Assembly (NCBI GenBank): GCA_029207755.1
Contig: JARCOQ010000009.1
Location: 35,610,914-35,674,913 of the forward strand
Reading direction: 5' to 3'
Origin: Chamaea fasciata
Taxonomy: Eukaryota > Chordata > Aves > Passeriformes > Sylviidae
DNA: 64,000 bases
The position numbers and the translations under genes were made by a program. The notes beneath the pieces were generated by a model. The model saw only the letters and a program-made list of their open reading frames with translations. It had not been told where the DNA came from and did no database searches. Positions 1 to 7,608 of the stretch are shown piece after piece (positions within the stretch are counted from its first letter, which is position 1; each line of letters opens with the position of its first letter).

Positions 1-1371
1 ATGGCTTTTTTCCCACAGGGCAGGCAAGCCCTTTGCCCACCACAGGGCCTCATGCTTGGCCTCTCTGTGCCGTGGGCTGTGCACTGGTCCTGTGCCTCTT
101 CATCATTTCCCAACCATCCCACAGCCAGGCCACTCTGATGGGCCACAGGTACATAAGCCAGTGATATGGCAAGCCCAGAGGAGAGCTAGGCCACGGCCTT
201 GGAAAGTTCTGAGGGGTAAGAAAGTGAAGGAGAAAAGCTCATGGTAATATCCCTTGACACCTCAGTACTGCTGGGATCATCCTGGGGAAGGCACTTCCTA
301 GAGTTGAGGTGATGAACACTTCCAGCCTGGACCACAGCTATGGGATCAGGGATGGCTGCAGGAACAACTGGAGGACGCAGTCCTCCTGGAGCTCTTCTTG
401 GGATGCAAGAAGTGAAGGGACTAGAGCAGCCATATCACGGTGGTCCCCAAGGGGAAAGATAGGCTGCACGGCCTGGAAAGGACTGTCTCCCACTGGCAGT
501 CATCAGACTCCTGGAGCAGTGGCAGTTGGCTGGACAGGATCTTCAAGCTGGGATGGGACCCCACCATCAAGCGCATTCCAGGGAGTTGCAGTGGATATGC
601 AACTTCCCCCTTCCCACAGAGCTCTATCCATGCCATGGGGCCTGGGAGCTGCCTGTCTGCTTCCATGCACCCCACATTGTAGGGGTGCCTGAACTCTGCC
701 CTAAACACCCTCACAGGGAGGGGCCTGAGGATCAGCTGCAGCCTGGCAACTCCCCTTTCCTTCCCACCAGCTCTGGTGAGGAATCTGGTGCCCCCCTCCA
801 AGAGCTCCATGTGCATGGGAACAGAAACTGTGGGAGCCATTTCCCTATTCTGTTTAAATTGGCAGCAGTGTCCAGTGCTGGAGGGACAATGTGGTGACCA
901 GAGGCAGCCTCACCCAACAATGTCCCATATCCACTGCTCCTCGCTCACCTGCGGTTTCTCTCCCCCTTCCCTTGGGGTGCCCATGTTGAGGGCAAAGACA
1001 GAGCAGAAAGTACAGCTGTGGGCAAGTCTGAGGTGGGGTGCCCTGATAACAACCAAACACAACGGGGGCAGATGTATTGCACGACATGAGAGAACGACAC
1101 TCACCTGTCTGGTTGAGAAGTGAGCAGAGAAAGAAAAGGGTTATGATGATTTGGGGTTTAAATAGGATTTAGAATTTGATCAAGAACTGGGGGACAAGAG
1201 GAACACCCCTCTGAGCCCAGTGGTCAAACCAGCAGTCTATCACAGAGAGAAATGCATAAACAATTACTTTTACTTATGTTAAATGAGTGAGAAACTACAG
1301 TAGAATTATGTAAATAAGATCAAAAAATTGAAGAATCAGAGTGACAGGCAGAGGTGTCCATGTTGGTATGT
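1..1371. other. Unassigned DNA left of the first provirus
   Basis: No convincing gene. Short reading frames occur on both strands, but none shows a recognisable domain or family motif, and several overlap one another in different frames. Positions 1-1100 are moderately GC-rich and 1140-1371 are AT-rich. The sequence continues directly across the provirus: the right flank from 7609 is the other half of the same pre-insertion locus. It could be intronic or old repeat DNA; I cannot assign it. Confidence 0.5.
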
Positions 1372-1376
1372 GACCC

Positions 1377-1901
1377 TGTCCTGGGTTGAAGTATATTCTA
1401 TCACCATCTTCATGAACTGTTGAAACCAGGTGAGGCAGTGCTCCCTGCCTCCTCCACTCTGGCTTATCTTCTGTTAATGGGCCATCAGCACCTTTGCTAC
1501 ACAGCTCACAGATAACCCCCTCCTGGACTACCTCCTGTTAATGGGCTTATCAGGCCTTATCACATGACTCACCATCCCACTGTGGGATGCTCCGCCCAGA
1601 GGGAGAAACCAAGCATTCCAGCCTGGATATAAGCTGAGACTCTGAACACCAGAGGGGCGCTTACCCACTGGATTCCCAGAGGACCCGAGCTACCAGACCT
1701 TTCTACAGGATCACTGCTTCAGGAAGACCACCTCATCTGGACTGCTTCCATCACTACGCTCAGGTTGTATTCTGACTCTGTCAGTGGTCTTTTGTATTAT
1801 TGCATCGATTTTATTTTACTTTCTTTCCTTTTTTTTTTTTTCCTATTAAATTGTATCTCTGACTTGGAGCCTCTCATTTGTTTTGCCTTCAAACTACTAC
1901 A
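1377..1901 (+). repeat. 5' LTR of ERVL-1
   Basis: The LTR is 525 bp, starts TGTCCTGGG and ends ACTACA. Promoter-like features are a GC-rich CCGCCCAGAGGGAG element near 1590 and a TATA box (GGATATAAG) around 1625-1634. A poly(A) signal ATTAAA lies at 1845-1850 after a T-run. These place U3, R and U5 in the normal order for + strand transcription. The same LTR family recurs at 7078, 41208, 44697 and 50378. Confidence 0.93.
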
Positions 1902-1906
1902 TTTTT

Positions 1907-1924
1907 TGGCGCCCAACGTGCGGC
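1907..1924 (+). other. Primer binding site, tRNA-Lys type (ERVL-1)
   Basis: The 18 bases just after the 5' LTR differ at one position from TGGCGCCCAACGTGGGGC, the complement of the tRNA-Lys(1,2) 3' end used by several retroviruses. The second copy (45218-45235) has a different single mismatch, so the ancestor probably matched perfectly. Mammalian ERV-L is named for a Leu primer, so the Lys-type site is notable. Confidence 0.8.
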
Positions 1925-1983
1925 ACAAGGCACTGAGAAAAGTCAGAATTACAATTTTGTATTGAAGAAGACACCTGTTCGCT

Positions 1984-3783
1984 ATGATGCTCAACATGCT
2001 TACATGTGTCTTATATCTATCTCTCTATATTTTTCCACAACTGGGGTACTATCTGCCAGTCTTAATGCTCCTGCGTAGACCAGGGTATGGTACTAAAATT
2101 GCTTTAGTAGTCTATTATGTCCATTGCTTGATAAACTCTGAGGCAATGAACATTATTCAGAATATACACCCACTTTTGTTTTCTTGTTCTGGTCTAGGAT
2201 GCTACATCTGGGGCCTCAACAATCTCACCCAGCCCCTGTGGGGAGGGGTGAAGAATGATTTTTTCCAGCTTTTCAGGCATGACACAGCAGTTTTTGAAAA
2301 TATGGAATACCCTCTGGATGCCAAGGACAGCATGATGTTGTTGTTAGTCCTGCTTTGTCTTCTCTGCACGGCCCGCACCATGCTTAGAATCAAAACACTA
2401 CATGGTGTGATACAGCGTGTTCTGAAGGAAGAGGAAGAGGGAAAAAGAAGCAGAGCAACAATATCAGTGTCTACACAGAGTGTCACAGAGGAGAAAGGAA
2501 CCAAAAGCAAGGCAACAGTGTCCTCATCTACACAGACCGTCACAGAGGAGAAAGAAGCCAAAAGTGAGGCAACAGTGTCCACATCTATGCAGACTGTCAC
2601 AGGGGAGAAAGGGACCAAAGGTGCCATCAGCATCTCCACACAAACCATCACCGAACCGGAACAGCCTAAACCAGTAGCAGTTGCCCCCGTTCAGAAGAAG
2701 AAATCAAGGACCAAATCAGTCCGCATAGTGACTGATGAGGGTGCAGCAGGACCTTCACAATCAGCAGAAGAGACAGAGCCAGAAATCATCACTCGCTCTC
2801 TATCTCTGGGTGAGCTGCGTGACCTGCGAAGGGAATTCACCCGCCAGACCAATGAGTCCATCCTGACCTGGCTGCTCCGCATCTGGGACGCTGCAGCCAA
2901 TGACACCATTCTGGATGGAAGTGAGGCCAGGCAACTGGGATCGTTGTCCCGGGATGTGGTCATTGACCAGGGGATTGGGAAAAGCCAAGAACCTCTCAGC
3001 CTCTGGCAGCGACTGCTAACAAGTGTGAAGGATAGATACCTTTGTAAAGAAGACCTCCAAGTGCACCAAGAAAAATGGAACACAATAGAACAAGGTATCC
3101 GATGCCTGAGGGAATTGGCTGTGTTGGAGATCATTTTTTCAGAAGATGAGAGATTTCCTAAAAACCCAGATGGTGTCCAGTGCACATCACGGATGTGGTT
3201 GAGATTTGCACGGCTTGGACCCAAGATGTACTCACGTTACCTGGCAACACTGCAATGGAGGGAAGGTGAGGACAGGGTAGGTGTCTTGGCTAATAAACTA
3301 AGAATTTACGAGGACACTGTCACTGCCCCAGTTCGTACCCATGTCTCGTCTGTGGAAACAAGACTGGCTGAGCAAGTCCGGAACTTGATTGAAGAAGGCC
3401 ATCAGAAACTGAAAAAAGAACTTAAGGAAGAAATTTACCATATCCAGCCAGAGCCAATGAGAGTCTCTGCCATTAGGAGCAGGCGCTCCCCAGCCAGGGA
3501 GAGAGGATACACACCCCGAGGCAACCTCTGGTCTTTTCTTCGGGAGCATGGAGAAGACATGAGGAAGTGGGATGGAAAACCCACCTCCTCCTTAGCAGCC
3601 CGGGTACGTGAACTGAAAAGAGAAACACCTACCACAAAGAGCCCATCTAGAATCAATGTTGCTCCGGTCTCTCGTGCACAGAACTCCAGACGGTACAGGA
3701 ATGATGATATGACTGATCCTCTTGAAGGAACCTCAGAAACATATTTACAAGAAGAGAGCAATGTATGCCATGACCAGGAGTAG
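1984..3783 (+). CDS. gag: ERVL-1 Gag with N-terminal hydrophobic region and STQT repeats (599 aa)
   Basis: An open frame from ATG 1984 to TAG 3781-3783. Residues 1-50 are strongly hydrophobic, a second hydrophobic block is near 60-78, and residues 117-129 (MMLLLVLLCLLCT) form a likely membrane segment. Residues about 157-224 hold four imperfect repeats of 18-20 residues with the core STQ(S/T)(V/I)TE. A basic KKKSRTK stretch (238-244) follows. Residues about 270-480 form a helical capsid-like region. The C terminus is Arg/Ser-rich and basic, with no CCHC zinc knuckle, as in spumaviruses and ERV-L. The frame is fully open, unlike most of the pol region. The capsid role is inferred from position; the N-terminal half is not something I recognise from standard Gag proteins. 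The second copy 45295-47087 preserves the same layout, so the extension belongs to the family. Confidence 0.8.
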   Translation: MMLNMLTCVLYLSLYIFPQLGYYLPVLMLLRRPGYGTKIALVVYYVHCLINSEAMNIIQNIHPLLFSCSGLGCYIWGLNNLTQPLWGGVKNDFFQLFRHDTAVFENMEYPLDAKDSMMLLLVLLCLLCTARTMLRIKTLHGVIQRVLKEEEEGKRSRATISVSTQSVTEEKGTKSKATVSSSTQTVTEEKEAKSEATVSTSMQTVTGEKGTKGAISISTQTITEPEQPKPVAVAPVQKKKSRTKSVRIVTDEGAAGPSQSAEETEPEIITRSLSLGELRDLRREFTRQTNESILTWLLRIWDAAANDTILDGSEARQLGSLSRDVVIDQGIGKSQEPLSLWQRLLTSVKDRYLCKEDLQVHQEKWNTIEQGIRCLRELAVLEIIFSEDERFPKNPDGVQCTSRMWLRFARLGPKMYSRYLATLQWREGEDRVGVLANKLRIYEDTVTAPVRTHVSSVETRLAEQVRNLIEEGHQKLKKELKEEIYHIQPEPMRVSAIRSRRSPARERGYTPRGNLWSFLREHGEDMRKWDGKPTSSLAARVRELKRETPTTKSPSRINVAPVSRAQNSRRYRNDDMTDPLEGTSETYLQEESNVCHDQE

Positions 3784-5340
3784 GGGGGCCCTGCCTCTAG
3801 CCAGGTAGAGGAAAGGGACAATCGGATCTACTGGACTGTGTGGATCCGATGGCCTGGAACATCTGACCCACAAAGATATACGGCTCTGGTTGATACCGGT
3901 GCTCAGTGTACTCTGATGCTATCAAGGTACGTGAGAGCAGAACCCATTTCCATTTCTGGGGGGACAGGAGGATCCCAGGAGCTGACTGTACTGGAAGCTG
4001 AAGTAAGTCTAACTGGGAAAGAATGGCAGAAACACCCCATTGTGACTGGTCCAGAGGCCCCATGCATTTTGGGCATAGACTATCTCAGAAATGGGTATTT
4101 CAAAGACCCAAAAGGATACCGCTGGGTTTTTGGCATAGCTGCTTTAGAGACAGAAGGCATCAGACAACTGAGTACCTTGCCTGGACTCTCAGACGATCCC
4201 TCTGCTGTGGGACTACTGAAAGTTGAAGAACAACAGGTGCCGATCGCCCGAGCAACAGTGCACCGTAGGCAATATCGCACCGACAGAGACTCTGTGGTCC
4301 CCATCCATAAGATGATTCGTGAGCTGGAAAGCCAAGGGGTGGTAAGCAAGGCTCGTTCACCCTTTAATAGCCCTATATGGCCCGTGCGTAAGTCCAGCGG
4401 AGAATGGAGACTGACAGTGGATTACCGTGGCCTGAATGAAGTCACACCACCACTGAGCGCTGCCATACCAGACATGTTGGAGCTTCAGTATGAGCTGGAA
4501 TCCAAGGCAGCAAAATGGTATGCGACCATTGATATTGCAAATGCCTTTTTCTCCATTCCTCTGGCAGCAGAATGCAGGCCTCAGTTTGCCTTCACCTGGA
4601 GGGGCATGCAGTACACCTGGAACCGACTGCCCCAGGGGTGGAAGCACAGTCCCACCATTTGCCATGGACTGATCCAGGCTGCACTGGAAAAGGGTGAGGC
4701 TCCAGAACACCTGCAATACATTGACGACATTATCGTGTGGGGAAACACTGCAACAGAAGTCTTTGAGAAGGGAGAGAAGATCATTCAGATTCTCCTGAAG
4801 GCCGGCTTCGCCATCAAGAGGAGCAAAGTCAAGGGACCTGCTCGAGAGATCCAGTTTCTGGGAGTGAAGTGGCAAGATGGACGGCGTCAGATTCCCACTG
4901 AAGTCATCAATAAGATCACTGCAATGTCTCCACCGACCAACAAGAAGGAAACACAAGCTTTCCTAGGTGCCATAGGCTTCTGGAGGATGCACATTCCCGA
5001 GTATAGCCAAATCGTGAGCCCTCTCTACCTGGTTACCCGCAAGAAGAACGATTTCCACTGGGGCCCAGAACAGCAGCAAGCTTTCGCCCAGATCAAGCAG
5101 GAAATCGCTCATGCGGTAGCCCTTGGCCCAGTCAGGACGGGATCAGAGGTGAAGAATGTGCTTTACTCTGCAGCCGGGAGCCACGGTCTGTCATGGAGCC
5201 TTTGGCAGAAGGTGCCGGGTGAGACTCGGGGACGACCACTGGGATTCTGGAGCCGAAGCTACAGAGGATCCGAAGCCAACTACACTCCCACAGAGAAGGA
5301 AATCTTAGCCGCCTATGAAGGAGTCCAAGCTGCCTCATAG
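3784..5340 (+). CDS. pol: ERVL-1 Pol part 1: protease and reverse transcriptase
   Basis: This is in the same frame as gag and follows its TAG directly, with no stop until TAG 5338-5340. Counting from Met 3838, the aspartic protease site DTGA is at residues 19-22 with the second element ILGIDYL at 77-83. The reverse transcriptase follows: WRLTVDYRGLN (190-200), TIDIANAFFSIPL (230-242), LPQGWKHSP (264-272) and the catalytic YIDD at 294-297, then LGVK, a thumb and a connection region. All key aspartates are present. Translation probably needs UAG readthrough from gag. The 5338 stop is specific to this copy; ERVL-2 reads through that position, so it is a private mutation. It would remove RNase H and integrase. 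Confidence 0.85.
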   Translation, partial: GGPASSQVEERDNRIYWTVWIRWPGTSDPQRYTALVDTGAQCTLMLSRYVRAEPISISGGTGGSQELTVLEAEVSLTGKEWQKHPIVTGPEAPCILGIDYLRNGYFKDPKGYRWVFGIAALETEGIRQLSTLPGLSDDPSAVGLLKVEEQQVPIARATVHRRQYRTDRDSVVPIHKMIRELESQGVVSKARSPFNSPIWPVRKSSGEWRLTVDYRGLNEVTPPLSAAIPDMLELQYELESKAAKWYATIDIANAFFSIPLAAECRPQFAFTWRGMQYTWNRLPQGWKHSPTICHGLIQAALEKGEAPEHLQYIDDIIVWGNTATEVFEKGEKIIQILLKAGFAIKRSKVKGPAREIQFLGVKWQDGRRQIPTEVINKITAMSPPTNKKETQAFLGAIGFWRMHIPEYSQIVSPLYLVTRKKNDFHWGPEQQQAFAQIKQEIAHAVALGPVRTGSEVKNVLYSAAGSHGLSWSLWQKVPGETRGRPLGFWSRSYRGSEANYTPTEKEILAAYEGVQAAS

Positions 5341-5790
5341 GTGATTGGTACTGAAGCACAGCTGCTTCTGGCACCTTGACTACCGGTGCTGGGGTGGATG
5401 TTCAAGGGAAAGGTTCCTACCACACATCACGCCACCGACACCACGTGGAGCAAATGGATCGCCCTGATCACGCAGCGTGCCCGTGTTGGAAACCTGCATC
5501 GCCCTGGGATTCTGGAAATTATAACAAACTGGCCTGAAGGTGAGACCTTTGGATTATCCTCTGAAGAAGAGGAGGAGCAAGTGACACGGGCCGAGGAAGC
5601 CCCACCATATAACGAGCTACCAGAGAGTTAAAGACGATAAGCCCTTTTCACCGACGGTTCCTGCCAAATTGTAGGTGCTAACCGGAAATGAAAAGCTGCT
5701 GTATGGAGCCCCACACGACGAGTTGCACAAGCCACCGAGGGAGAAGGTGGATCGAGTCAGGTCGCAGAGCTTAAAGCTGTCTAGCTGGCT
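5341..5790 (+). pseudogene. pol: ERVL-1 Pol part 2: connection and RNase H with four stops
   Basis: The frame continues from part 1. After a 97-codon stretch it meets TAA 5629-5631, TAA 5638-5640, TGA 5689-5691 and TAG 5782-5784. RNase H is recognisable from FTDGSC just after the second stop, a Glu in AELKAV before the fourth, and DSW further on in the integrase frame. The first three stops are identical in position in ERVL-2 (48933, 48942, 48993); the fourth is CAG there. The TGA falls where a Trp codon would be expected in this RNase H motif, which is inference from family pattern. Confidence 0.8.
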
Positions 5791-6978
5791 TTGGATATTG
5801 CCGAACGAGAGAAGTGGCCAAGGCTCTATCTCTACACTGACTCATGGATGGTAGCTAATGCTCTGTGGGGATGGCTGGACCGGTGGAGAAAGGCCAACTG
5901 GCAGCGCAGAGGGAAACCCATCTGGGCTGCTGAGATTTGGCAGGACATCGCCACCCGAGTAGAAAGGCTGACTGTGAAGGTTCGACACGTGGATGCGCAC
6001 GTACCCAAGAGTCGGGCTAATGAAGAACATCACAACAACGAGCAGGTGGATCGAGCTGCCAAGGTGAAAGTATCTCAGGTTGATCTAGACTGGCAGCACA
6101 AAGGAGAATTATTCCTAGCTCGTTGGGCTCATGATGCCTCTGGTCATCAAGGGAGAGATGCAACATATCGATGGGCTCGTGACCGAGGGGTGGACATTAC
6201 TATGGACAGCATCTCCCAGGCTATCCATGACTGCGAGACCTGTGCTGCGATCAAACAGGCCAAGCGAGTGAAGCCTCTGTGGTATGGCGGACGATGGTCA
6301 AAGTATAGGTATGGGGAAGCCTGGCAAATTGACTACATCACCCTTCCCCAAACCCGCCAAGGCAAGCGCTACGTGTTCACCATGGTGGAAGCAACCACTG
6401 GATGGCTGGAGACCTACCCTGTGCCTCATGCTACTGCCCGGAACACCATCTTGGGCCTGGAAAAGCAGGTCCTGTGGAGACATGGCACCCCTGAGAGAAT
6501 TGAGTCAGACAACGGGACTCATTTCAAGAATGGCCTCATAAGCACTTGGGCCACAGAACACGGAATCAAATGGATATACCATATCCCATACCATGCACCA
6601 GCTGCTGGGAAGGTGGAACGCTGCAATGGACTGCTTAAAACTACCCTTAAGGCACTTGGTGGAGGGACCTTCAAAAATTGGGAACAGAACTTAGCGAAGG
6701 CCACCTGGATGGTCAATACCCGAGGGTCCATCAATCGAGCTGGTCCTGCCCACTCTGAATCCTTGCACAGAGTGGATGGAGATAGGGTCCCTGTGGTACA
6801 CATGAGAGGTATGTTAGGAAAGACTGTTTGGATTAATCCCACCTCGGGCAAGGGCAAACCCATCCGTGGGGTTGTCTTTGCACAAGGACCTGGTTACACT
6901 TGGTGGGTGATGCAAAAGGATGGGGACACCCACTGTGTACCACAAGGAGACCTTATTTTAAGTGAGAACTGTGTGTAG
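5791..6978 (+). CDS. pol: ERVL-1 Pol part 3: RNase H end and integrase
   Basis: The frame is open from just after the 5782 stop to TAG 6976-6978. It begins inside RNase H (LYTDSW, then HVDAHVPKS), followed by the integrase zinc domain with HDASGH and CETC. The catalytic core has the D,D,E triad: Asp in WQIDYI, Asp in ESDNGTHF, and Glu in GKVERCNG. The C-terminal domain ends with a GDLIL motif. All catalytic residues are present, so this part is intact but lies behind several upstream stops. There is no methionine at its start; it is a Pol segment, not an independent gene. Confidence 0.85.
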   Translation: MDIAEREKWPRLYLYTDSWMVANALWGWLDRWRKANWQRRGKPIWAAEIWQDIATRVERLTVKVRHVDAHVPKSRANEEHHNNEQVDRAAKVKVSQVDLDWQHKGELFLARWAHDASGHQGRDATYRWARDRGVDITMDSISQAIHDCETCAAIKQAKRVKPLWYGGRWSKYRYGEAWQIDYITLPQTRQGKRYVFTMVEATTGWLETYPVPHATARNTILGLEKQVLWRHGTPERIESDNGTHFKNGLISTWATEHGIKWIYHIPYHAPAAGKVERCNGLLKTTLKALGGGTFKNWEQNLAKATWMVNTRGSINRAGPAHSESLHRVDGDRVPVVHMRGMLGKTVWINPTSGKGKPIRGVVFAQGPGYTWWVMQKDGDTHCVPQGDLILSENCV

Positions 6979-7077
6979 GTTTTCATTGTATATATGTGTG
7001 TGTGTGTGTGTGTGTGTAGTTTAAGGAAAGTATTGATTTGGGATGATGTAGATGGTAATAGAATAAGGGGTGGATAA
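6979..7077 (+). repeat. Short 3' untranslated segment with (TG)n and purine tract
   Basis: This segment holds a (TG)n run at about 6993-7018 and a purine-rich stretch (AATAAGGGGTGGATAA) ending just before the 3' LTR, the likely polypurine tract. ERVL-2 has the same (TG)n at about 50293-50317, so it is inherited with the element. Confidence 0.7.
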
Positions 7078-7603
7078 TGTCCTGGGTTGAAGTATATTCT
7101 ATCACCATCTTCATGAACTGTTGAAACCAGGTGAGGCAGTGCTCCCTGCCTCCTCCACTCTGGCTTATCTTCTGTTAATGGGCCATCAGCACCTTTGCTA
7201 CACAGCTCACAGATAACCCCCTCCTGGACTAACTCCTGTTAATGGGCCCATCAGGCCTTATCACATGACTCACCATCCCATTGTGAGATGCTCCGCCCAG
7301 AGGGAGGAACCAAGCATTCCAGCCTGGATATAAGCTGAGACTCTGAACACCAGAGGGGCGCTTACCCACTGGATTTCCAGAGGACCCGAGCTACCAGACC
7401 TTTCTACAGGATCACTGCTTCAGGAAGACCACCTCATCTGGACTGCTTCCATCACTACGCTCAGGTTGTATTCTGACTCTGTCAGTGGTCTTTTGTATTA
7501 TTGCATCGATTTTATTTTACTTTCTTTCCTTTTTTTTTTTTTTCCTATTAAACTGTATCTCTGACTTGGAGCCTCTCATTTGTTTTGCCTTCAAACTACT
7601 ACA
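7078..7603 (+). repeat. 3' LTR of ERVL-1
   Basis: The LTR is 526 bp, TG...CA, nearly identical to 1377-1901, with the same TATA box and ATTAAA signal. It is followed directly by the TSD copy GACCC (7604-7608). Confidence 0.93.
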
Positions 7604-7608
7604 GACCC

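Larger units (their letters stand above)
1372..7608 (+). mobile_element. ERVL-1: complete env-less class III (ERV-L-like) provirus with TSD
   Basis: A full provirus lies between direct repeats GACCC at 1372-1376 and 7604-7608. LTRs run 1377-1901 and 7078-7603, both TG...CA, and differ by about eight substitutions and one T-run indel by eye, so the insertion is young. The order is LTR, tRNA-Lys-type primer site, gag, protease, reverse transcriptase, RNase H, integrase, LTR. Only about 100 bases separate the integrase stop from the 3' LTR, so there is no env. A 5-bp TSD, no env, a YIDD reverse transcriptase and no Gag zinc knuckle fit ERV-L (class III) elements. Everything from gag to integrase lies in one frame with stops at 3781, 5338, 5629, 5638, 5689 and 5782. 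Assignment to ERV-L is by these features, not by a database match. Confidence 0.93.

Noticed and set aside
2202..2651. 149-codon frame on - opposite gag
   Set aside because: Shadow of the repeated gag segment on +; hydrophobic only because it is antisense to the STQT repeats.
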